The notes under the pieces were generated by a model. That model made no database searches. It saw only the letters and a program-made list of their open reading frames with translations, and was not told where the DNA came from. The position numbers and the translations under genes were made by a program. DNA of 16,628 nt from Oscillospiraceae bacterium UBA3851 (GTDB lineage Bacteria > Bacillota > Clostridia > Oscillospirales > Oscillospiraceae), in assembly GCA_002392625.1 (NCBI GenBank), contig DGHJ01000069.1:173-16800 (forward strand), given 5' to 3'. Below, one piece after another: positions 1 through 6,672 of the stretch; positions within the stretch are counted from its first letter, which is position 1; each line of letters starts with the position of its first letter.

Positions 1-2129
1 ACGAGGTGGACTCCATCCTCATCGATGAGGCCCGCACCCCCCTGATCATCTCCGGTCAGGGCGACAAGTCCACCCAGCTCTACGATATGGCGGAGATGCT
101 GGCCGCCCGGATGAAGAAGTTCGTGGTGGCCGAGACCGACGACAAGGCGGAGGAGGACACGGATCTGGACGCCGACTACGTGGTGGATGAGAAGGCCCGC
201 ACCGTGACCCTCACCGCCCGCGGCATCGCCAAGGCCGAGGATTTCTTCCATCTGGACAACCTGTCCGACCCGGAGAACTCCACCATCGCCCACCACATCA
301 ACCAGGCCATTAAGGCCCACGGCATCATGAAGCGTGACGTGGACTACGTGGTGAAGGACGGCGAGATCATCATCGTGGATGAGTTCACCGGCCGTCTGAT
401 GTTCGGCCGCCGCTACTCCGAGGGATTGCACCAGGCTATCGAGGCCAAGGAGCACGTCTCCGTCCAGCGGGAGAGCAAGACCCTGGCCACCATCACCTTC
501 CAGAACTACTTCCGCCTGTACAGCAAGCTCTCCGGCATGACCGGTACCGCCCTCACCGAGGAGGAGGAGTTTGCCACCATTTACAAGCTGGACATTATCG
601 AGATCCCCACCAACCGCCCCATCGCCCGTATCGACAATGAGGACGCCGTCTACAAGACGGAGCAGGGCAAGTACCGGGCCGTCATCGAGCAGATCAAGGC
701 CTGCCACGCCAAGGGCCAGCCGGTTCTGGTGGGTACCGTGTCCATCGAGAAGAACGAGCTGCTGGGACACATGCTGACCCGCGCCGGCATCAAGCACAAT
801 CTGCTGAACGCCAAGAACCACGAGCGCGAGGCAGAGATCGTGGCCCAGGCCGGCAAGCTGGGGGCCGTCACCGTGGCCACCAACATGGCCGGCCGTGGTA
901 CCGATATCATGCTGGGCGGCAACGCCGAGTATATGGCCACCGCCGACCTGCGCAAGGCCGGCCTCACCGACGAGATCATCGCCGAGGCCACCGGCTACGC
1001 CGAGACCGACAACCAGGAGATCCTGGATGCCAGGGCGCTGTTCGCCGAGAAGCTGGCCCTCCACAAGCAGCAGATCGCCGGCGAGGCGGACAAGGTGCGC
1101 CAGGCGGGCGGATTGTTCATCATCGGCACCGAGCGCCACGACTCCCGCCGTATCGACAACCAGCTTCGCGGCCGTGCCGGCCGCCAGGGCGACCCCGGCG
1201 AGACCCGTTTCTACATCTCCCTGGAGGACGATCTGATGCGCCTGTTCGGCGGCGACCGTGTCACCCACATGATGGAGCGGCTGAAGATCGACGAGGACAC
1301 CCCCATTGAGAACAAGATGCTCTCCCGCGCCATCGAGCAGGCCCAGACCACGGTGGAGTCCCGGAACTTCCAGGCCCGTAAGTCCGTACTGGAGTACGAC
1401 GACGTGATGAACAAGCAGCGCGAGATCATCTACGGCCAGCGCAAGCAGGTGCTGGACGGCATGGACGTGAAGGACGTCATCATGAACATGATGCACACCG
1501 CCATCACCAACCAGGTCCAGACCGCCTTCCAGGGCGTAGATCACCTGAACATGGCCCAGTGCAAGGAGCTGCTGCGGAACGTAGAGGGTCTGTACTTCCC
1601 CAAGTACACCGTCCGGGTGGACGAGGGCAAGCTGGCCGCCATGACCAGCCAGGACTTCATCGACCGCTTCTCCGCCGCCGCCACCGACTACTACGAGAAG
1701 AAGGAGGAGGAGATCACCTCCCCCATCATGCGCGAGCTGGAGCGGGTGGTGCTGCTGCGGGTGGTGGACGAATACTGGATGGACCACATCGACGCCATGT
1801 CCGACCTGCGCCAGGGCATCCGCCTGCGTGCCTACGCCCAAACCGATCCCGTCATCGCCTATAAGAAGGAGTCCCTGGAGATGTTCGACGAGATGATCAC
1901 CGCCATCCAGGAGGAGACGGTGCGCCGCCTGTACTCCGTGCGGCTGAAGAAGGACGAGGAGGTCAAGCGCCAGCGTGTGGCCACCGGCATCACCGAGAAC
2001 GTGGGCGGCGACGGCACCGTGAAGAAGCAGCCCAAGAAGGTGGTCAAGATCGGCCGCAACGATCCCTGCCCCTGCGGCAGCGGCTTGAAGTGGAAGAAGT
2101 GCACCTGCTCCCAGTACCACAGCAACTAA
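1..2129 (+). CDS. secA: Preprotein translocase ATPase SecA, 5' end outside window
   Basis: SecA is the cytoplasmic ATPase motor that pushes unfolded preproteins through SecYEG. The frame is already open at base 3 (GAG GTG GAC), and the first visible residues, EVDSILIDEARTPLIISG, are the conserved Walker B/DEAD segment. About 200 N-terminal residues, including Walker A, must therefore lie upstream. The GTG at 6 is an internal Val codon, not a start. Visible in order are the preprotein cross-linking region (YVVDEKARTVTLT), helicase motifs VATNMAGRGTDI (about 874-909) and QLRGRAGRQGDPG (about 1161-1199), the helical scaffold/wing, and a C-terminal zinc tail. In the tail the ligands are spaced C-x-C-x8-C-x-C at residues 688, 690, 699 and 701, counting the base-6 codon as 1. 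The protein ends at TAA 2127-2129, and a hairpin begins 2 bases later. Identity is certain. Confidence 0.98.
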   Translation, partial: EVDSILIDEARTPLIISGQGDKSTQLYDMAEMLAARMKKFVVAETDDKAEEDTDLDADYVVDEKARTVTLTARGIAKAEDFFHLDNLSDPENSTIAHHINQAIKAHGIMKRDVDYVVKDGEIIIVDEFTGRLMFGRRYSEGLHQAIEAKEHVSVQRESKTLATITFQNYFRLYSKLSGMTGTALTEEEEFATIYKLDIIEIPTNRPIARIDNEDAVYKTEQGKYRAVIEQIKACHAKGQPVLVGTVSIEKNELLGHMLTRAGIKHNLLNAKNHEREAEIVAQAGKLGAVTVATNMAGRGTDIMLGGNAEYMATADLRKAGLTDEIIAEATGYAETDNQEILDARALFAEKLALHKQQIAGEADKVRQAGGLFIIGTERHDSRRIDNQLRGRAGRQGDPGETRFYISLEDDLMRLFGGDRVTHMMERLKIDEDTPIENKMLSRAIEQAQTTVESRNFQARKSVLEYDDVMNKQREIIYGQRKQVLDGMDVKDVIMNMMHTAITNQVQTAFQGVDHLNMAQCKELLRNVEGLYFPKYTVRVDEGKLAAMTSQDFIDRFSAAATDYYEKKEEEITSPIMRELERVVLLRVVDEYWMDHIDAMSDLRQGIRLRAYAQTDPVIAYKKESLEMFDEMITAIQEETVRRLYSVRLKKDEEVKRQRVATGITENVGGDGTVKKQPKKVVKIGRNDPCPCGSGLKWKKCTCSQYHSN

Positions 2130-2420
2130 TTTCGTCCGAAATCTGCGGATTTCGGACGAGCAGAGAAGGCTTGCAGGCCGCTGCGCGCACTCGCTTGCGT
2201 GAGACGCTCGCACACTTGCGGCCTGAGAGGTGAAATTTCCGACGTACGCCAGCCTTTGTCTGCGACGAAGGAGCAGAAACAAAGGCAAGTGCCCTTGGGG
2301 TACACGCCGCCGGAAATTTCGATTGAACAGCTTCGCGTCTGCGGACGCGAACTCTGCGAGGCTTTATCTGTCATTCCGAGGAACCAGTCCGCAGACTGGT
2401 GACGTGGGAATCCGTACCTA
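2130..2420. repeat. Non-coding hairpin-rich element, probable dispersed repeat
   Basis: No convincing gene lies here; the open frames on both strands have no family resemblance. The stretch is a series of inverted repeats. Perfect stems are 2132-2143/2148-2159 (12 bp, loop TGCG), 2174-2181/2218-2225 (8 bp), 2232-2241/2311-2320 (10 bp, nesting 2252-2259/2279-2286, 8 bp), 2332-2339/2344-2351 (8 bp, loop TGCG) and 2383-2389/2394-2400 (7 bp, loop CGCA, which reads TGCG on the minus strand). An 8-bp stem with one wobble lies at 2253-2260/2264-2271. The pentamer CTGCG occurs five times on the plus strand (2143, 2181, 2260, 2339, 2354). The right part, around 2371-2414, resembles a motif I associate with dispersed repeats in Oscillospiraceae; that is recollection, not a search result. 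The first hairpin could protect the secA mRNA 3' end, but no T-run follows it. Confidence 0.6.
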
Positions 2421-2433
2421 ACAGCAGTAAACC

Positions 2434-2473
2434 AGCCGACCATATGACGGCGCACGTCGCCATGTGGTCGGCT
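2434..2473 (+). other. Strong hairpin before the lipase gene
   Basis: The arms AGCCGACCA (2434-2442) and TGGTCGGCT (2465-2473) pair perfectly over 9 bp. The stem extends through a T2443/G2464 wobble and A-T, T-A pairs to an inner GACG/CGTC stem (2446-2449/2455-2458). The wobble is allowed in plus-strand RNA but would be an A-C mismatch in minus-strand RNA, so a plus-strand transcript is favoured. Only a short TTT follows, so a classic terminator is unlikely. It ends 7 bases before the AGGGGG that serves as the lipase ribosome binding site. Confidence 0.5.
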
Positions 2474-2493
2474 TTGGTAAAGGGGGATTTTGG

Positions 2494-3321
2494 GTGGAAA
2501 TGATGGATCTGACGTGTCAAACCAGATATCCGATCGTTTTGATCCACGGCGCTGGATTCAGGGACTTGAAATGGCCAGTCTATTGGGGAAGAATACCCAA
2601 TGCTTTGAAGAGCAGAGGCGCAGTGGTTTATTATGGTCTTCAGGACTGCTGGGCAAGCATTCAGACCAATGCCGAGGCAATCGCCAAGCGTGTAAGTGAG
2701 ATATGCGCAGAAAGCAACAGCCAGAAGGTGAATATCATCGCCCACTCGAAAGGCGGACTGGATGCGAGAATGGCAGCCTCGGCTTTTGGGGTTGGAGATA
2801 AAATTGCAAGTATAACCACGATAGCAACCCCTCATCACGGATCGAAGATAATCGATAAGTTGTTCTGTATTCCCCGTCCATTCTGGAATATAGCTGCTTT
2901 TGCGATCAACAACTGGATTCGTATCGTGGGTGATAAAAAGCCCGATTTTCTTAAATTGTGTAAGGATTTTACCACCGATCACATGCGTATCTTTAACGAA
3001 AAATGCCCCGACGTCCCCGGTATCTATTATCAGAGTTATGCCTGTGTGATGAGCCATCCGTTCTCTGACATCAATCTGTCCACTGCAAATGCAGTGATAA
3101 AGCACTTTGAGGGCGAGAACGACGGACTGGTGTCTGTAGATTCCGCAAGGTGGGGCAGCGCTTATTATATACTACGGTCAAACGCTTTTCGAGGCATTTC
3201 ACATTTGGATGCTATCGATCTGCGCAGAAGTCCATTGACCAGAAAAACTGGCCCCGCTGTTTCCGATATCTGCGATGTATATGTCGATATTGTGCAGCAA
3301 CTAAAAGGAAAGGGCTTCTAA
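2494..3321 (+). CDS. Lipase-like alpha/beta hydrolase
   Basis: This is a 275-residue protein, probably a carboxyl-ester or triacylglycerol lipase of the alpha/beta hydrolase fold. The oxyanion-hole segment YPIVLIHGAGFRD is at residues 12-24. The nucleophile elbow AHSKGG places Ser85 in an A-x-S-x-G version of the usual G-x-S-x-G. Asp210 (GENDGLV) and His237 (GISHLDA) fit the rest of the triad, and ATPHHGS is typical of lipases. There is no signal peptide, so a cytoplasmic enzyme is implied; the substrate is unknown. The start is uncertain: GTG 2494 sits 7 bases after AGGGGG, but ATG 2500 or 2503 are possible. An upstream GTG at 2464 lies inside a hairpin and is unlikely. Base composition is clearly lower in G+C than the neighbours (24 of 60 at 2881-2940, against 44 of 60 at 3541-3600), suggesting later acquisition. 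A terminator overlaps its stop. Confidence 0.85.
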   Translation: MEMMDLTCQTRYPIVLIHGAGFRDLKWPVYWGRIPNALKSRGAVVYYGLQDCWASIQTNAEAIAKRVSEICAESNSQKVNIIAHSKGGLDARMAASAFGVGDKIASITTIATPHHGSKIIDKLFCIPRPFWNIAAFAINNWIRIVGDKKPDFLKLCKDFTTDHMRIFNEKCPDVPGIYYQSYACVMSHPFSDINLSTANAVIKHFEGENDGLVSVDSARWGSAYYILRSNAFRGISHLDAIDLRRSPLTRKTGPAVSDICDVYVDIVQQLKGKGF

Positions 3322-3333
3322 AACCCCTTTTTT
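3309..3333 (+). terminator. Probable intrinsic terminator overlapping the lipase stop codon
   Basis: AAAGGG (3309-3314) and CCCTTT (3325-3330) form a 6-bp stem around a loop that contains the TAA stop (3319-3321), followed by further T residues to 3333. The stem is short and half A-T, so termination may be partial. That would matter, because no clear promoter is visible before the next gene, pgeF. Confidence 0.5.
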
Positions 3334-3380
3334 CTGTTCAGGCGTGCCTGCCCAGTTACTTTCTCCCAAAGGAGGCCTTC

Positions 3381-4175
3381 ATGTCCTTTCAAACTCACGA
3401 TGAAAACGGACTGGTCTGGTTGACCAGCGACATAATGTCCGGTGTGCGTCACGGGTTTTCCACCCGCAAGGGCGGCGTCAGCGCCGCGCCATGGGACACG
3501 CTGAATCTGGGCGTGGGCCGGGGCGACGACATGGAAAACGTGCGGGAGAACTACCGCCGCTTCTGCGCCGCCGTCGGCACCGATCCCACCCGCTGCGTGC
3601 TGAGCAAGCAGGTCCATGAGGCCAACGTGCGCCTGGTCACCGCCGAAGACTGCGGCAAGGGCCTGTGGCGGGACCGGGACTACACCAGCGTGGACGCCTT
3701 TGTTTGCAACACCCCGGAGATCCCGCTTACCGTGTTCTCCGCCGACTGCAACGTCATTCTGCTTTACGATCCGGTACAGCGTGCCATCGGCGCCGCCCAT
3801 GCCGGGTGGCGGGGCACGGCCCTGGGTATTGTGAAAAAGACAGTGGAGCAGATGACCGCCAGCTTCGGCTGCGATCCCGCCCACATCCGCGCCGCCATCG
3901 GACCCGCCATCGGGCCATGCTGCTTCGAAACCGACGGCGACGTGCCGGAGGCCCTCCGGGCCGCCCTGGGCGAGGAGGTGGAGCCGTACATGGATTGGAA
4001 CGGGCAGAAATGGCACATCGACCTGAAGGCCGTCAACGCCCTGTGGCTCCGCCGGTCCGGGGTGGGGCAGATCGACGTCTGCGGCCACTGCACCGCCTGC
4101 CGCCCGGACCTCTACTGGTCCCACCGAAAGATGGGCCAGGCCCGCGGCTCCCAGATCGCGATGATCTGCCTGTGA
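3381..4175 (+). CDS. pgeF: Purine nucleoside phosphorylase / laccase-domain protein, PgeF (YfiH) family
   Basis: This 264-residue protein belongs to the family formerly called multicopper polyphenol oxidase (DUF152). Members have been shown to act on purine nucleosides, and E. coli PgeF edits peptidoglycan stem-peptide composition. The metal ligands are visible: His79 in KQVHEAN, Cys123 in FSADCNV and His140 in AAHAGWRG. The C-terminal signature VCGHCTACRPDLYWSHRK is also present. Length is normal for the family. The ATG at 3381 is chosen because AAAGGAGG lies just upstream; the frame stays open back to about 3150, but that stretch overlaps the lipase gene and terminator. The gene for a substrate-binding lipoprotein starts 10 bases after the stop, so the two are probably co-transcribed. 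Whether the substrate here is a nucleoside or a cell-wall precursor cannot be read from sequence. Confidence 0.92.
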   Translation: MSFQTHDENGLVWLTSDIMSGVRHGFSTRKGGVSAAPWDTLNLGVGRGDDMENVRENYRRFCAAVGTDPTRCVLSKQVHEANVRLVTAEDCGKGLWRDRDYTSVDAFVCNTPEIPLTVFSADCNVILLYDPVQRAIGAAHAGWRGTALGIVKKTVEQMTASFGCDPAHIRAAIGPAIGPCCFETDGDVPEALRAALGEEVEPYMDWNGQKWHIDLKAVNALWLRRSGVGQIDVCGHCTACRPDLYWSHRKMGQARGSQIAMICL

Positions 4176-4185
4176 GGTGATGCCG

Positions 4186-5736
4186 ATGAAGAAAAAACGT
4201 CTTCTCCCGTTGCTGCTTCTGTGTCTGGTCCTGCTGACCGGCTGCGCCGAAATGGGCGACCCCGGCCCTTCTACGCCGGATAATCCGCCCCAGGACGACG
4301 GACCCATCGTGGACCCCATCCCCGTCCCCGCGGGCCTGGACCGCTTCGCCCTGCCCTACTACGCCGGGGAGACGCTGGACCCCGTCACCTGCGCGGACGG
4401 GCCCCACCAGGCCATCGGCGCGCTGCTCTACGAGGGGCTGTACGCTCTGGACGAGCACTTTGAACCCCAGAGCGTACTGGCCGAAGGCTATACCTACGAC
4501 GCCGAAGCTCTTGTCTACGGCGTCACGCTGCGCGGCGGCGTCACCTTCTCCGACGGGTCGCCCCTGACCGCCGCTGACGTGGCCGCCACCCTGGAGCGTG
4601 CACGCCGGTCCGACCGGTATGGCGCCCGATTGGCGGACGTCATCGCCGTGACCGCCGCTGACGACACGGTGTATATCACCCTGTCCCGGCCCAACGCCGC
4701 CTTCCCGGCCAGGCTGGATGTCCCCATCGTCAAGGCCGGCACGGAAAATGACCCGGTCCCCGTAGGCACCGGACGCTTCGTGTGGCGGGAGGATGAGGTT
4801 ACGCCGTATCTGGCGCTGAACGAGCACAGCCGGCGCACCCAGGCGCTGCCCCTGGACCGGATCGAGCTGGTGGCCTGCAAGGACGTGGACGCCATGGCCT
4901 ACGCCTTCTTCTCCCGCCAGATCCAGTTGGTCACCTGGGACCTGACCGGCACGGTGCCCTTCAACGCCACCGGCGCCAACAGCTACACCGACGTGCCCAC
5001 CTCCATCATGCAGTACGTGGGCTTCAACACCAACTCCCCCCTGTTCTCCGACCCTGCCCTGCGCGCCGCCGTCAGCCTGGGCATCGACCGGGAGACCTGC
5101 GTCAAATCCTGTTTGCTGGGCCACGGCCAGGCCGCCGCTTTCCCCGTCTCCCCGTCCAGCCCCCTCTATCCGGCAAGCATGGAGCAGCCCTGGTCCTCGG
5201 AAGCCTACGCCGCTGCCATGGCGGAGGCCGGGTATGACAGCGGAAAGGAGCGCCGGGCCACCATGATCGTCAGCGCCGAGAACACCTTCCGGGTCCAAAT
5301 GGCCCAGCAGATCGCCCAGGGCCTCTCCGCCTGTGACGTAAAGATCACCGTGAAATCCCTACCCTGGAACGAGTTTCGGCAGGCCCTGGCTACCGGCGGC
5401 TACGACCTCTATTACGGTGAGTGCAAGCTCCCCGCCGACTGGGATCTCTCCGCCCTGCTGGCAGAGAACGGTGCGCTGAATTTCAGCGGATATACCGATG
5501 AGGAGCTGCCGGCGCTTCTGTCCGCCGTGGCCACCGCCCCCGCCAACCGGCGGGGACCAGCCCTCCGGGCGCTGTACGCCCATCTCCGGCAGCAGGCGCC
5601 CTTCGTGCCGGTGTGCTTCAAGAACGTGTCCGTCCTGCTGCCCCAGAAGGCTGTGGAGCTTTCCACCCCCACCGCCGCCGACCCCTTTTACGACCTGGCC
5701 GACTGGACCATCCAGTGGGCGGAGGACACCCCGTAA
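4186..5736 (+). CDS. ABC transporter substrate-binding lipoprotein, family 5 (peptide type)
   Basis: This 516-residue extracellular lipoprotein is of the OppA/DppA type (SBP_bac_5), which captures oligopeptides or similar ligands for an ABC importer. The N-terminus is a lipoprotein signal: MKKKR, a Leu-rich core, and the lipobox LLTGC with Cys20 as the lipidated residue. Family features are LYEGLYALDEHFEP, YGVTLRGGVTFSDGSPLTAADV, and the hinge-region motif QYVGFNTNSPLFSDPALRAAVSLGIDRE. The ATG at 4186 is preferred over GTG 4177 and ATG 4180 because GAGGTG (4174-4179), overlapping the pgeF stop, lies 6 bases upstream and the signal peptide then begins cleanly. No permease or ATPase gene adjoins it, so it is an orphan that must borrow a transporter or act as a sensor. 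A strong terminator follows. Family is certain; ligand is unknown. Confidence 0.9.
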   Translation: MKKKRLLPLLLLCLVLLTGCAEMGDPGPSTPDNPPQDDGPIVDPIPVPAGLDRFALPYYAGETLDPVTCADGPHQAIGALLYEGLYALDEHFEPQSVLAEGYTYDAEALVYGVTLRGGVTFSDGSPLTAADVAATLERARRSDRYGARLADVIAVTAADDTVYITLSRPNAAFPARLDVPIVKAGTENDPVPVGTGRFVWREDEVTPYLALNEHSRRTQALPLDRIELVACKDVDAMAYAFFSRQIQLVTWDLTGTVPFNATGANSYTDVPTSIMQYVGFNTNSPLFSDPALRAAVSLGIDRETCVKSCLLGHGQAAAFPVSPSSPLYPASMEQPWSSEAYAAAMAEAGYDSGKERRATMIVSAENTFRVQMAQQIAQGLSACDVKITVKSLPWNEFRQALATGGYDLYYGECKLPADWDLSALLAENGALNFSGYTDEELPALLSAVATAPANRRGPALRALYAHLRQQAPFVPVCFKNVSVLLPQKAVELSTPTAADPFYDLADWTIQWAEDTP

Positions 5737-5744
5737 AACAGCTG

Positions 5745-5785
5745 AAAAGCCCGGTGGAGAGCGACTTACTCTCCACCGGGCTTTT
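5745..5785. terminator. Bidirectional intrinsic terminator between the SBP gene and lexA
   Basis: There is a perfect 17-bp stem, arms 5745-5761 and 5769-5785, with a 7-base loop. The stem begins AAAA and ends TTTT, so each strand has a U-tract after the GC-rich part. It lies 8 bases after the SBP stop and 8 bases before the lexA stop on the other strand, and so serves both convergent genes. Confidence 0.92.
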
Positions 5786-5793
5786 ATCATGAT

Positions 5794-6435
5794 TTAGTAG
5801 GTTCGGATCACGGCGGACACCTTGCCCAGGATGGTGGCGTTTCGGCCGTCGATTGGCTTGTAGTCCGGGTTCTCCGGCAGCAGCCAGATCTCGCTGCCCT
5901 TGCGCTGCAGCCGCTTCACCGTGGCCTCATCCTCCAGCAGGGCCACCACGATCTCGCCGCTGCGGGCCTCCTGCTGCTGGTGGACCACCACCAGATCGTT
6001 CGGCAGAATGCCGGCATTGAGCATGGACTCACCCCGCACGCGGAGGGCGAAATACTCCCCGTCCCGGCCGTTGGTGTCGAAGGTCAGATAGTCCTCAATG
6101 CACTCTTGGGCCAGGATCGGCGTACCGGCGGCCACGTTGCCCACCACCGGCACCTTGCCCGCAGGGATCTCCGGCTCCACGATCCGGGGCTTGACCTCCC
6201 GCACCGGGGCGACCGTCTCCGCCGGGCGGGACAGAGCCAGCGCGCGGCCCTTGCCAGCCCCCTTGGTGAGGACGCCCAGCTCCTCCATATGCTTCAGGTG
6301 GAAATGCACCGTAGAGGGGGATTTCAGCCCCACCGCCTCGCCGATCTCCCGCACGGAGGGCGGATAGCCCTGCCTGGCGATGGTCTCGGCAATAAAGTCG
6401 TAGATGCGCTGCTGCATCCTGGTCATCTTCTCCAT
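5794..6435 (-). CDS. lexA: LexA repressor, self-cleaving SOS regulator
   Basis: This 213-residue transcriptional repressor of the DNA-damage response is inactivated by RecA-stimulated autoproteolysis. The N-terminal winged helix-turn-helix covers roughly residues 5-68 (YPPSVREIGEAVGLKSPST). After a Pro/Val-rich linker comes the S24 peptidase domain. The cleavage site is Ala103-Gly104 (NVAAGTP), with catalytic Ser137 in RGESM and Lys174 in ATVKRL, so autocleavage should be intact. ATG 6435 is chosen because AAAGGAGAGG sits just upstream on the minus strand; a 25-residue upstream extension of the frame has no family resemblance and crosses the promoter. The gene is monocistronic between a terminator and its own promoter, and diverges from secG. 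A LexA-box-like sequence over the -35 implies autoregulation. Confidence 0.97.
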   Translation of the reverse strand: MEKMTRMQQRIYDFIAETIARQGYPPSVREIGEAVGLKSPSTVHFHLKHMEELGVLTKGAGKGRALALSRPAETVAPVREVKPRIVEPEIPAGKVPVVGNVAAGTPILAQECIEDYLTFDTNGRDGEYFALRVRGESMLNAGILPNDLVVVHQQQEARSGEIVVALLEDEATVKRLQRKGSEIWLLPENPDYKPIDGRNATILGKVSAVIRTY

Positions 6436-6478
6436 GCTGCCTCTCCTTTCGGCCTTGGACACCCTATTCTTCTCCTGC

Positions 6479-6507
6479 AGTATAACACATCTTTTGGCGA
6501 TTTGCAA
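6479..6507 (-). promoter_or_regulatory. Probable lexA promoter
   Basis: On the minus strand TTGCAA (6502-6507) and TATACT (6479-6484) are separated by exactly 17 bases, close to the sigma-70/sigma-A consensus. The -10 lies about 45 bases upstream of the lexA ATG. Confidence 0.7.
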
Positions 6508-6516
6508 CATTTGTTC
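6505..6516. promoter_or_regulatory. Probable LexA (SOS) box
   Basis: CAAC-ATTT-GTTC differs by one base from the Firmicutes core GAAC-N4-GTTC. It overlaps the last bases of the proposed lexA -35, the position expected for autorepression. The assignment rests on pattern and position only. Confidence 0.65.
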
Positions 6517-6565
6517 TATATATTTTTTATGAATAATCCCATTATAATTTTATAAGAATTGTGTG

Positions 6566-6582
6566 GGAAAAACGGTTTTTCC
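6566..6582. promoter_or_regulatory. Palindrome just upstream of the secG -35
   Basis: GGAAAAA (6566-6572) and TTTTTCC (6576-6582) are inverted around CGG, and the palindrome ends 2 bases before the proposed secG -35. It may be an operator, or an A/T-rich upstream promoter element that happens to be symmetric. No protein is implied by the sequence. Confidence 0.3.
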
Positions 6583-6584
6583 TC

Positions 6585-6613
6585 TTGCATTTTGTCCGGC
6601 GGCGTGCTAAGAT
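6585..6613 (+). promoter_or_regulatory. Probable secG promoter
   Basis: TTGCAT (6585-6590) and TAAGAT (6608-6613) are separated by 17 bases, in good sigma-A arrangement. The secG start codon is 59 bases downstream of the -10, leaving a short leader. Confidence 0.65.
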
Positions 6614-6672
6614 ATATCGTACTTTGAGAAATGTGCCCTATGGCATGGAATACGTTTGAAGGAGCACCCAAT

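Noticed and set aside
2132..2159. The hairpin right after secA as a classic terminator
   Set aside because: The 12-bp stem is strong, but neither strand has a T-run after it, so it is recorded as part of the hairpin element instead.
2126..2455. A 109-codon minus-strand frame and two short plus-strand frames after secA
   Set aside because: They run straight through perfect inverted repeats and have no recognisable domain or ribosome binding site. Frames like these are generated by the repeat itself.
2464..2493. Upstream GTG start for the lipase gene
   Set aside because: It lies inside the arm of the 2434-2473 hairpin with no ribosome binding site; GTG 2494 or ATG 2500/2503 follow AGGGGG.
3150..3380. 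A 77-residue N-terminal extension of PgeF
   Set aside because: It overlaps the lipase gene out of frame and crosses the terminator; ATG 3381 has AAAGGAGG and matches family length.
4033..5298. Minus-strand open frame of about 420 codons opposite pgeF and the binding protein
   Set aside because: It lies antisense to two well-supported genes and translates to a Gly/Val/Arg-rich sequence without motifs.
6436..6510. A 25-residue N-terminal extension of LexA
   Set aside because: It crosses the promoter -10 and adds residues before the conserved start; AAAGGAGAGG precedes ATG 6435.
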